Shown: positions 36,101 through 43,134 of the stretch, one piece after another
Layout of the letters: each line of letters starts with the position of its first letter
Position numbering within the stretch: the first letter of the stretch is position 1
DNA from: Streptomyces sp. TRM49041
GTDB taxonomy: Bacteria > Actinomycetota > Actinomycetes > Streptomycetales > Streptomycetaceae
Length of the DNA: 64,000 bases
Reading direction: 5' to 3'
Assembly: GCF_008271805.1 (NCBI RefSeq)
Contig: NZ_VSRY01000062.1
Coordinates: 1-64,000, forward strand
Position numbers and translations under genes: made by a program
The notes under the pieces: generated by a model
Told to the model about the DNA's origin: nothing
What the model saw: only the letters and a program-made list of their open reading frames with translations
Database searches by the model: none

Positions 36101-36777
36101 TCGTCGGTGCGTCGGGGGCGGGCAAGACCACCCTGGCGCAGGTGCTGCTGCGGTTCGTGGAGACCCGGGCCGGTGCGTACCGGCTGGATGGCACCGACGC
36201 GACGGCGCTCGACGGGGACGAGGTACGCCGGTTCGTGGGGCTCTGCGCTCAGGACGCCCACCTCTTCGACAGCACCATCCGCGAGAACCTGCGGCTCGCC
36301 CGGACCGGTGCGAGCGACGAGGAACTGCGCCGGGTGCTGGCCGAGGCCCGGCTGCTGGACTGGGCCGACGCCCTGCCCGACGGCCTGGACACGCTGGTCG
36401 GCGAGCACGGTGCCCGGATCTCCGGCGGCCAGCGGCAGCGCCTCGCCCTCGCCCGGGCGCTCCTCGCCGACTTCCCGGTCCTCGTCCTCGACGAGCCCGC
36501 CGAGCACCTGGACCTCGCCACGGCCGACGCGCTCACGGAGGACCTGCTCCGGGCGACGCGCGGCCGCACCACGGTGCTGATCACCCACCGGCTGCACGGT
36601 CTCGACGCGGTCGACGAGGTCGTCGTCCTGGAGGACGCCAGGGTCGTCCAGCGCGGCCCGTACGCCGAGCTCGCCGCCGTCGACGGGCCACTGCGGCGGA
36701 TGCTGGAACGGGAGCGCGCAGCCGACCTCCGCGTCGAGGGCCCGGAAGCGTCGGGCGTCTCCGTACGGCGCCGATAG
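33121..36777 (+). CDS. cydCD: CydCD fusion, thiol-exporting ABC transporter for cytochrome bd assembly
   Basis: This single 1218-aa polypeptide combines the two half-transporters usually encoded by cydD and cydC; it exports glutathione/cysteine-type thiols and is needed for cytochrome bd assembly. The first half has six membrane helices and an ATPase with Walker A GPSGVGKST near residue 372, signature LSAGQRQR and Walker B LLLLDEPTAALDG. A disordered Pro/Gly/Gln-rich linker (about 545-625, GEPEQGQGQGPESATGPGPG) precedes the second half. There Walker A is GASGAGKTT (about 996), the signature SGGQRQR, and Walker B LVLDEPAEHLD. The start ATG at 33121 is overlapped by a parS site. Fused CydCD is typical of Streptomyces. 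Confidence 0.95.
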   Translation: MFHVKPIDPRLLRYARATRLFLMALVLLGLVGAALVVGQAMLIAEVVVGAFQRGLAVDDLTVPLVLLAVVAVGRGLVSWLTELAAHRAGAAVKSELRRRLLERAAGLGPGWLSGQRTGSLVALATRGVDALDDYFARYLPQLGLAVVVPVAVLARIVTEDWVSAAIIVVTLPLIPIFMVLIGWATQARMDRQWRLLSRLSGHFLDVVAGLPTLKIFGRAKAQAESIRAITSQYRQATLRTLRIAFLSSFALELLSTLSVALVAVGIGMRLVHGTLDLYTGLVILILAPEAYLPLRQVGAQYHAAAEGISAAEEVFAVLEAPVRKGGTGVLPDGPVRIELDAVTVRHAGRRHPSLDRASLVVEPGETVALVGPSGVGKSTLLDVVLAFTAPESGSVRAGGVDVASLDPERWRERIAWVPQRPYLFAGTITENVRLARPDADDDAVRAALRDAGADFVDDLPDGAATVLGEEGAGLSAGQRQRLALARAFLADRPVLLLDEPTAALDGATEAAVVEAVRRLAAGRTVLLVVHRPALLAVADRVVALREEERALPTPAPAGAGEPEQGQGQGPESATGPGPGPGQAGAAHVGADMVDDAFGVVGGLHGAHAAAARPVPTVSDPPAPLPGRRVLARVRGMAGEFRGRLSLALLLGSLALGSAVGLMAVSGWLISRASEQPPILHLMVAVTATRAFGIGRAVFRYAERLVSHDAVLRMLADLRVASYRRLERISPAGLRRTRRGDLLSRLVSDVDALQDYWLRWLLPAGTALLVGAGAVGFTAWLLPEAGAVLAAGLLVAGVAVPALGGVVSRRAEQRLAPARGALAARVVDLLRGCAELTVAGALRSRIARTREADAVLTRIAARQSAATALGGGLTALSAGLTVAAAALVGVQAVRDGRLGGVALAVVVLTPLAAFEAVMGLPLAVQYRQRVRRSAERVFEVLDAPVPVPEPEWPAPPPQSPFPLELRGVTARHPGQDRDALVSFDLRLEAGRRVAVVGASGAGKTTLAQVLLRFVETRAGAYRLDGTDATALDGDEVRRFVGLCAQDAHLFDSTIRENLRLARTGASDEELRRVLAEARLLDWADALPDGLDTLVGEHGARISGGQRQRLALARALLADFPVLVLDEPAEHLDLATADALTEDLLRATRGRTTVLITHRLHGLDAVDEVVVLEDARVVQRGPYAELAAVDGPLRRMLERERAADLRVEGPEASGVSVRRR
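33123..33136. promoter_or_regulatory. parS site overlapping the cydCD start codon
   Basis: The perfect GTTTCACGTGAAAC begins at the third base of the cydCD ATG, so the first codons (M-F-H-V-K) are spelled by the ParB-binding site. Confidence 0.9.
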
Positions 36778-36835
36778 TACGGGGGCGGGCGTACGCAGGG
36801 CGGGCCTCCGCCGCCCGGGCGGACCGGCGCCGCCC

Positions 36836-36895
36836 GGCCGACGGCGGGGCGGGGACCGGCCGACGGCGGGGCGGGGACCGGCCGACGGCGGGGCG
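36836..36895 (+). repeat. 22-bp GC-rich tandem repeat, about 2.7 copies
   Basis: The unit begins GGCCGACGGCGGGGCGGGGA (22 bp in all) at 36836, 36858 and, partially, 36880. It sits between cydCD and the M23 peptidase gene and is likely to be variable between strains. Confidence 0.85.
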
Positions 36896-37003
36896 CCGGA
36901 CAGGTCGGCGACGGGGGTGTGGCCGGACAGCGGCGTGCGGGTGGGCCGGACGGCGGTACTGCTGTAGGCCGGTCGGCGGTACGGCGCCGGGTGGGACGGC
37001 CAG

Positions 37004-38113
37004 ATGCGGGAGAAGCCCTGTCCGAAGAGCGACTATCCCAGGATGCGCCTTCCCCACGGTCGGCGGTCGCTGCTCGGGCCGGTGCTGTCCGCGCTGATCG
37101 TCCTGCTCGCCCCCCCGTCCACGGCCGCCGCCGCTCCGGTGGCCGGGCCCGACGGGCCCGCGGTGAGCGCCGAGGTGGCGCGGCTCTTCGAGGAGGCCGG
37201 CAAGATCACGGAGGCGTACGAGCGGGGGCTCCGCGCCTCCGCCGCGCAGCAGGCCAAGGCCGACCTGCTCCAGAAGAAGCTGGACGAGAAACGGCGCGAA
37301 CTGGCCGCCCTGCACAACCGGGCGGGTGAGGTCGCCCGCGCCCAGTACCGGACCGGCAGCTCCTTCGCGGTGACCGCGCGGCTGCTGCTCGCCGACAACC
37401 CGGAGGACGCGCTGCGCGCCGAGCGGGTCGCACGCCAGGCGGGCCAGGTGGTGCACCAGTTGATGAAGCACACGGGCCGGGCAGAGCGGCGGCTGGCGTC
37501 CGCCGAGAACCAGGCGAGATCCGCGTGGCGGGACCTGGATGTCGGCCGGGCGCGGCTGGCGGAGGTGAAGCGCGATCTGGAGACGCGGCTGGAGCGGGCA
37601 CAGTGGCGGCTCCAGGCGGAGGCGGACCGCAGTGCGGCGGCGGGCAGCTGCCCGGGCGCGGCGCGCCTCGACCAGCCGGACGGCCGGTGGGACGAGGGCC
37701 GGGCCTGGGTGGCGCCGGTCTCCGCGAAGCACGGGTACGAGCTGTCGGCGGGCTTCGACAGCGCGGGGAGGCACTGGGCGCACCGGCACACGGGGCAGGA
37801 CTTCGCGGTGGACATCGGTACGCCGGTGCGGTCGATCGGAGCGGGGCGCGTCCAGTCCGTGTCGTGCGGGGGCCCGTTCGGGATCGAGGTGGTCGTACGG
37901 CACACGGGCGGCTGGTACTCGCAGTACGCGCATCTCGCGTCGGCCGCGGTGGACCAGGGGGAGGCCGTCGCCGCCGGGCAGTGGATCGGCCAGGCAGGGA
38001 CCACGGGGAACTCGACCGGGCCCCATCTGCACTTCGAAGTGCGGGTCACCCCGCACCTGGGCTCCGGCGTCGACCCCATGCGCTGGCTGCGTGAGCACGG
38101 GGTCGAGCTGTGA
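37004..38113 (+). CDS. secreted M23 family peptidase (LytM-type)
   Basis: This probable extracytoplasmic zinc endopeptidase acts on peptidoglycan. The N-terminus has a signal peptide (RRSLLGPVLSALIVLLAPPS ending TAAAAPVA), then a coiled-coil region of about 150 residues (QAKADLLQKKLDEKRRELAA) of the kind used by EnvC/NlpD-like activators. A C-terminal LytM domain follows with HRHTGQDFAVDIG (His and Asp zinc ligands), QYAHLASAAVDQGEAVAAGQ, and GPHLHFEVRV (HxH motif). All catalytic residues are present, so it can be an active enzyme. Two starts are possible, ATG 37004 and ATG 37043; the second places the signal peptide nearer the start. Confidence 0.87.
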   Translation: MREKPCPKSDYPRMRLPHGRRSLLGPVLSALIVLLAPPSTAAAAPVAGPDGPAVSAEVARLFEEAGKITEAYERGLRASAAQQAKADLLQKKLDEKRRELAALHNRAGEVARAQYRTGSSFAVTARLLLADNPEDALRAERVARQAGQVVHQLMKHTGRAERRLASAENQARSAWRDLDVGRARLAEVKRDLETRLERAQWRLQAEADRSAAAGSCPGAARLDQPDGRWDEGRAWVAPVSAKHGYELSAGFDSAGRHWAHRHTGQDFAVDIGTPVRSIGAGRVQSVSCGGPFGIEVVVRHTGGWYSQYAHLASAAVDQGEAVAAGQWIGQAGTTGNSTGPHLHFEVRVTPHLGSGVDPMRWLREHGVEL

Positions 38114-38145
38114 GGCGGGTCCCGGTGACCGGCTCAGTAGTCGGC

Positions 38146-39006
38146 TCAGTAGTCGGCGAGGATGCCTTCGATGACCGCCGCCACGCCGTCCTCCTGGTTG
38201 GCGACGGTCCGGCCGGAGGCGGCGGCGACGACGTCCGGGTGGGCGTTACCCATCGCGTACGACGTGCCGGCCCAGGTGAGCATCTCGATGTCGTTGGGCA
38301 TGTCCCCGAACGCCACGACCTCGTCCGCGGAGATGCCGCGCTCGGCGCAGCACAGGGCGAGCGTGCTGGCCTTGGACACTCCCAGGCCGCTGACCTCCAG
38401 CAGCGCGGTGGGGCTTGAGCGGGTGATGGTGGCCCGGTGGCCGACGGCCGCACGCGCCAGGGCGAGGAAGCCGTCGGGTGTGAGCTCGGGGTGGAGCGCG
38501 AGCAGCTTCAGCAGGGGCGCGCCGAGCCCGGCCACGTCCTCGTGGAGGAGCTTCTCGGCGGGGCCGATGTCGAGGGCCGCGTCGAGGTGGAGGGGCGGGT
38601 AGTCCGGTTCGTGCCGGATGCCGTCGGCGAACTCCATCGCGAAGGCCGTGCTGGGCGACTCCATGCGCAACGTCTCGACGACGTCGAGTGCGGTCTCCCG
38701 CTCCAGGGACCGCACGTCGATGATCTTCCGTCCGGCGTGCAGATCGACGACGGCCGCCCCGTTGGAGCAGATCGCCAGCCCATGGCCGTGGACGTGGGCG
38801 CTGACGACGTCCATCCAGCGGGCGGGCCGGCCGGTGACGAAGAAGACCTCGATCCCCGCCTCCTCAGCGGCGGCCAGTGCCGCGACCGTGCGGTCCGAAA
38901 CGGACTTGTCGTTACGCAGAAGCGTTCCGTCAAGGTCGGTGGCGATCAGCCGTGGACGCGCCTTGGACATCGGACGGGGGCGGGGGAAGGTCGTCGGTGA
39001 GGTCAC
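38146..39006 (-). CDS. HAD family hydrolase (Cof-like phosphatase)
   Basis: This class IIB haloacid-dehalogenase phosphatase acts on small phosphorylated metabolites. Motif I is [14 protein letters not shown], motif II VFFVTGRPARW, the conserved Lys is in GLGVSKASTLALCC, and motif IV is [18 protein letters not shown], with the terminal MGNAHPDVVAAASGR signature. The alternative starts are GTG 39006 and ATG 38970; both keep the domain whole and neither has a good Shine-Dalgarno. A second, related HAD gene lies at 55664-56470 next to serS. The substrate is unknown. The stop lies in a repeated CGGCTCAGTAGT stretch (38130-38156). Confidence 0.88.
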   Translation of the reverse strand: MTSPTTFPRPRPMSKARPRLIATDLDGTLLRNDKSVSDRTVAALAAAEEAGIEVFFVTGRPARWMDVVSAHVHGHGLAICSNGAAVVDLHAGRKIIDVRSLERETALDVVETLRMESPSTAFAMEFADGIRHEPDYPPLHLDAALDIGPAEKLLHEDVAGLGAPLLKLLALHPELTPDGFLALARAAVGHRATITRSSPTALLEVSGLGVSKASTLALCCAERGISADEVVAFGDMPNDIEMLTWAGTSYAMGNAHPDVVAAASGRTVANQEDGVAAVIEGILADY

Positions 39007-39137
39007 CCGTCCATTGTCCCGTACCAGTCACCCACCAGGTGCACGAACGTGCGAAACCGTGCGCATTTGAGCCGCACGCTTGTGCGCAGGCGAAACGGGT
39101 GAAACGGCGGAAACGGGGGTGGTGGATGGGGTGACCG

Positions 39138-40043
39138 TCAGGCGTTCAGCTGGGCGAGCCCCTCGGTGGCGATCCGCTCGAAAACGGTCTCGTCGGTGGC
39201 GAAGACGGAGTCCGGGATGGGTGCGTGCACCACGATCTCGTCGAATCCGAGCTCCGCGTGCCGACCGGCGAAGTCCACGAACGCGTCCACGGACTCCAGT
39301 GGGCGGTTCCCGTCCGGGGTGAAACCGGTCAGCAAGATCTTGTCCAGTTCGGCCGCGTCCCGGCCGGCCCCGGCGCACGCCTTGTCCAGTTTGTCCAGCT
39401 GGTCGCGGAGAGCGAGCCGGGACTGCTCGGGCGTGCCCGTCTCGGTCAGCTTCGGATCGCCGGTCGTGACCCACGCCTGGCCGTGCCGGGCTGCGAGCCG
39501 CATCCCGCGCGGGCCGGTCGCCGCGACGGCGAAGGGCAGCCGGGGCCGCTGGACACAGCCGGGAATGTCGCGGGCCTCGTGCGCCGAATAGTGAGTGCCC
39601 TCGTGGGTGACGCTGTCCTCGGTGAGGAGTCGGTCGAGCAGCGGGACGAACTCGGCGAACCGGTCCGCGCGCTGCCGGGGCGTCCACGCCTCCTGCCCCA
39701 GCGCCGTGGCGTCGAAGCCGTTGCCGCCCGCGCCGATGCCGAGCGTGATCCGGCCGCCGGAGATGTCGTCAAGGGAGATCAGCTCCTTGGCCAGTGTGAC
39801 CGGGTGCCGGAAGTTCGGCGACGTGACGAGGGTGCCCAGGCGGAGTCGTCGGGTGGCCGTCGCGGCGGCGGTCAGCGTCGGCACCGCGCCGAACCAGGGG
39901 CCGTCGCGGAAGCTGCGCCATGAGAGGTGGTCGTAGGTGTACGCGGCGTGGAAGCCCAGTTCCTCCGCCCGTGTCCACTGGTCTCGGCCGCCGTCGTGCC
40001 AGCGGCGTACGGGCAGGATCACGGTGCTCAGGCGCAGAGTCAT
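39138..40043 (-). CDS. LLM class F420-dependent oxidoreductase
   Basis: This luciferase-like TIM-barrel oxidoreductase of 301 aa probably uses coenzyme F420, which Streptomyces make. Characteristic parts are TRAEELGFHAAYTYDHLSWR near the N-terminus, LRLGTLVTSPNFRHPVTLAK and GGRITLGIGAGGNGFDATAL. ELGFDEIVVHAPIPDS comes near the end. The His-Pro of SPNFRHP is conserved in the F420/FMN-binding region. The natural substrate is unknown. It is monocistronic, and the region upstream of its start (40044-40572) is gene-free. Confidence 0.88.
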   Translation of the reverse strand: MTLRLSTVILPVRRWHDGGRDQWTRAEELGFHAAYTYDHLSWRSFRDGPWFGAVPTLTAAATATRRLRLGTLVTSPNFRHPVTLAKELISLDDISGGRITLGIGAGGNGFDATALGQEAWTPRQRADRFAEFVPLLDRLLTEDSVTHEGTHYSAHEARDIPGCVQRPRLPFAVAATGPRGMRLAARHGQAWVTTGDPKLTETGTPEQSRLALRDQLDKLDKACAGAGRDAAELDKILLTGFTPDGNRPLESVDAFVDFAGRHAELGFDEIVVHAPIPDSVFATDETVFERIATEGLAQLNA

Positions 40044-40572
40044 GCCCCGAGCCTACGTCCGCCCCAGGACTGTCCCCCTGCGCGGAATGGCCTCAGTATT
40101 CCGACCTGGGTGCTGCCATCTCCAGGCCATACCGCCGCCGTCGGCGCGGTCACAGCCGTGACAGCGGTCTGTCTCCTGTGGGTGACCGGCAAGGGCGCAC
40201 GGTGTCGAGTGGAGGGCCGTTCTGACACATCGTGTCCGGCGCCGAGGTCACTCTGTCGAGTGGCTTTCCGGCAGAGCCGCTCCATAGATGGCGTGGATTC
40301 AGCAGGAAAGGGTCACGAGGTGACCTCTGGCGAAAGAATCCAAAGACTTCCGGCATCTTCGATCACGGATTCGGCGGAGCTGACTACCGTGCGATTCCGA
40401 GGGCTGGATGACCCACGGCACCCTCCGTGGATGTCCTGTCGGAATTCAGCCGCTGACAAGGGGTGACCGTGCTCGACATCACCATGCCGGGACATCGGAC
40501 GGCTTCGGTCTTCGCCGCCCCGGAGACCCGCCGGGCCGTCATGGACGTGGCTGTTTCACGATCAGGAGCCGA
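40044..40572. other. gene-free interval with a dyad
   Basis: No gene can be supported. A palindrome GGTCAC-GAG-GTGACC lies at 40311-40325, and a good Shine-Dalgarno (AGGAG, 40564) closes the region in front of the next gene. The promoter of the rightward cluster should be here. Confidence 0.55.
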
Positions 40573-41487
40573 ATGGTGATGCATCCCGATTTCCCCGGAG
40601 CCCCTTGGGCATCACCGGCACGGTCGCTGCCGTCGCCGTCGGACCACGCCGCCGAGGAGCTGGCCCGGAACCTGGTCCGTGCTCGTCACGAGCGGCTCTC
40701 CGGCACTCTGGTGGTGGTGGGCGACCCGGGCGGCACCTTTCATCTGGCGAACGGCGCCATCGTCGCGGTCGAGTCGCCCGGAGCCCCGACCGTGGAGACC
40801 CTGTTGCTGTGTTCCGGGCGTCTCGGGACGGCCGAGTGGGCGGCCGCCTACCAGGCCGGTGCGGCCGATGGCCGGATCGGAACAGAACTGATCGACCGGA
40901 CGCTGGTCGGAGCGGCCGAGCTGCAGTTGATATGTCACATGGCAGCCCTGGACGGCGCCCTCTCCGTCTGCATGGGCCGCATCGACGAGTGCCTCCTCGA
41001 ACCCGGCGGGGGCCATCACCTGACGGCACCCCAAGCCATCGAACCGGATTGGCTGCTCCCGGAGGTGAGCCGTCGTATCAAGGCACTCGCTTCGCTCCGG
41101 GTCTCGCTCTGCCCTTTCAAGGACCGGTTGACTCCGACGTCCGCGGGAGCCGCACTGCTGAGCGGTTCGACGTCCGGTACGCGACGGGAGATCCTTCTAC
41201 GCGTCAACGGACGCCGCAGCGCACGGGACCTCTCCTTCCTGCTGGCGCGGGGCCTCTACGCGGTCACGGTCGAACTCACACGCATGCTGAGCGAGGGTCT
41301 GGTCGCGGTGGTGTCCTCCCGTACGGCCGTTCCTGTCGGCGAGCCGGCCGAGGCAGCCGATCGGATGCCGAACGCCTCCCGCCTCCCTCACCGCCCGGCC
41401 GACGCGAGCGGCCTTCCTCAGCGCCGACGCGGCATGAGCGGAATCCACGACGTCCTCCCTCTGCGGCCGGTGACGGATTGCCGGTAA
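40573..41487 (+). CDS. hypothetical protein with a PATAN/DUF4388-like N-terminal region, upstream of Roadblock genes
   Basis: The product is about 304 aa from the ATG at 40573 (GTG 40576 and ATG 40579 are alternatives behind the same AGGAG). The N-terminal half contains RLSGTLVVVGDPGGTFHLAN followed by GAIVAVESPGAPTVETLLLC. This pattern resembles the DUF4388/PATAN fold found in Roadblock- and GTPase-linked signalling proteins; that match is by appearance only. The middle (DWLLPEVSRRIKALASLRVS) and a winged-helix-like part (RREILLRVNGRRSARDLSFL, then LYAVTVELTRMLSEGLVAVV) could bind partners or DNA. The last 50 residues are low complexity. The context suggests a regulator acting with the two Roadblock proteins. 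Confidence 0.65.
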   Translation: MVMHPDFPGAPWASPARSLPSPSDHAAEELARNLVRARHERLSGTLVVVGDPGGTFHLANGAIVAVESPGAPTVETLLLCSGRLGTAEWAAAYQAGAADGRIGTELIDRTLVGAAELQLICHMAALDGALSVCMGRIDECLLEPGGGHHLTAPQAIEPDWLLPEVSRRIKALASLRVSLCPFKDRLTPTSAGAALLSGSTSGTRREILLRVNGRRSARDLSFLLARGLYAVTVELTRMLSEGLVAVVSSRTAVPVGEPAEAADRMPNASRLPHRPADASGLPQRRRGMSGIHDVLPLRPVTDCR

Positions 41488-41676
41488 CCGATGTCCCTTC
41501 CCGCGGGGAGCCTCAGTCCCACTGCGGGCCAGGGCATGCGACGCCAGCCCCCGTCGTGGTCCACAAGGGGGGCGGAACCCCTGGCCTCATCCGGGACGGA
41601 CGATCAGGCGCGCTACGCGTCGAAGAAGCTGCACAGCCGGCCGGGAGTGATCCCGGCTTGAACACACAGGAGAGTT

Positions 41677-42075
41677 GTGACTATCAAGAATGACGAGCTG
41701 ACCGCTGAGATGCGTGCACTCCGCGATCGGGTCGTCGGTGTCACGGACGTGGTCGTGGCTTCGGCCGACGGCCTTCTCATCACTGCTGAGGCGGACGACA
41801 CGGTGGACGGAGAGTGCCTGGCCGCTCTCACGGCAGCGGCACTCAGCATCGCCCGCCGCACGGGCGCCGCCACAGGCAAGGGACTGGTCCAACACACCGT
41901 CTCACGGTTCAGCGGCGGTTATCTGGTCGCACAGGCGATCGGCGACATGGCGTTGATGGCGGTGCTCGGCGACTCGGGCATGGACGTGAGGCGGTTCCAC
42001 GCCGAGTCGCAGGTGAGCGCCGACCGGATCGGCCTGCTGCTGACTTCCGAGACCGGGACCACTCAGGTCGGCTGA
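41677..42075 (+). CDS. Roadblock/LC7 domain protein (CvnB/MglB-like)
   Basis: This 132-aa single-domain Roadblock protein belongs to the class that acts as partner or activator of Ras-like GTPases in bacteria (MglB, conservon CvnB). The fold is seen in MRALRDRVVGVTDVVVASAD, GLLITAEADDTVDGECLAAL, the long helix TAAALSIARRTGAATGKGL, and GYLVAQAIGDMALMAVLGDS. The GTG start follows ACAGGAGAG. In conservons such a gene normally sits between a histidine kinase and DUF742/GTPase genes, but none of these is present here, so it would have to work with a GTPase encoded elsewhere or with its neighbours. Confidence 0.87.
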   Translation: MTIKNDELTAEMRALRDRVVGVTDVVVASADGLLITAEADDTVDGECLAALTAAALSIARRTGAATGKGLVQHTVSRFSGGYLVAQAIGDMALMAVLGDSGMDVRRFHAESQVSADRIGLLLTSETGTTQVG

Positions 42076-42177
42076 GCCGGACGCCCTCTGCGAAACAGGG
42101 CCCAGGACTGCACGATCGCCCAGGGTGGGAGCCGGCTTCGGTCCTCACCCGACACCGAATCCATCAGAAGGAACACA

Positions 42178-42615
42178 ATGAGCGCAGCGGGAACCTCAGG
42201 CCACCAGAGCATGTCCGGCCGAGTGGTCAACATTGTCAAGACCCTCCGCACGGAGGTGCCGGAGTGCGTGGCCGCCGGGATCATCGACATGTCGACGGGC
42301 ATGTTGTTGTCGGTGGAGACCAGTGACTCGCACCCGCCGGAGGTACTCGACATGCTGGCGGCGGCCACACTCGAGCTCTTCCAGGGCCGCAATGTGGTGA
42401 TGATCGAGAACATCTTCAAGGAGCGCCGCGGAGTGGTGTCCGACCGGCACTACTTCCAGGAGATCCTTGTCAACAGCGACAACCTGGCGCACCTCTTTCT
42501 GCGTGTCGACAGCGCCGACGAGGTCGTCGCGGTCGTCGTGTGCCGAAAGTCGGCGAACGTGGGGATGCTCTTCGCCCAGGCCCGAAGGGTCCTGAAGGAC
42601 AACGGACCGCTGTGA
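42178..42615 (+). CDS. second Roadblock/LC7-like protein
   Basis: This 145-aa protein of the same general fold as its upstream neighbour begins MSAAGTSGHQSMSGRVVNIV and contains VAAGIIDMSTGMLLSVETSD, DMLAAATLELFQGRNVVMI, and VNSDNLAHLFLRVDSADEVV. It ends in an ARRVLKDNGPL helix. It has a clear Shine-Dalgarno (AGAAGGAACACA). Divergence from the first Roadblock protein and the 102-nt spacing suggest a heterodimer pair rather than a recent duplication. The function is unknown. Confidence 0.78.
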   Translation: MSAAGTSGHQSMSGRVVNIVKTLRTEVPECVAAGIIDMSTGMLLSVETSDSHPPEVLDMLAAATLELFQGRNVVMIENIFKERRGVVSDRHYFQEILVNSDNLAHLFLRVDSADEVVAVVVCRKSANVGMLFAQARRVLKDNGPL

Positions 42616-43134
42616 CGGGCCCTCCTGCCCGGATGGGCCGGAGCAATGCTCAAGGTCCACCCGTCAGGCCGCTAGGGGCGACCGAGGTCTGACCGAGGTC
42701 TGACCGAGGTGACGAGGGTTCCCAAGGACATGCCGTGTGTCACCGTCGTCGCAGCCGTGCCCGTGGGGACCGCGCGGAGCAGCGGTCCGCCACGGAACGA
42801 ACGCCGGGAAGATCGAGCAGGGACGGGCAGCGGATACAGGAGGACCGGGCCGCGTTCAGGGGCTTCTGCGACGACGAACCGGTCCTTCCGCCTGCCTGAG
42901 CCGAAGACTTCCGGGTGGTGCGTCCGGAACGTCACCAGTCCACGAGGCGTGGCCCCCGGACCCGCCTGGTCCTCCCCTTCGGTCACCCGAACAGGTGGCG
43001 ATGACGCCACGTCATGGTGTCCGACCCTGTGGCGTGCCGCCCCCTGGCACCGTGAGCCGCGTCGTCGACGTGCTGTGACCCGACCGGCGGAGCGCCCGGC
43101 GGCCTCATGTTCCTGCCCCGGAAAGGGAACTCTC
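42616..43134. other. intergenic region with a short tandem repeat
   Basis: No gene supported. GACCGAGGTCT is repeated almost three times at 42680-42710. The ribosome-binding site of the next gene (GAAAGGGAA) is at the right edge. Confidence 0.55.

Noticed and set aside
40551-40560. Half of a parS-like sequence (TGTTTCACGA)
   Set aside because: Only one arm matches; the second arm diverges, so it is not a site.
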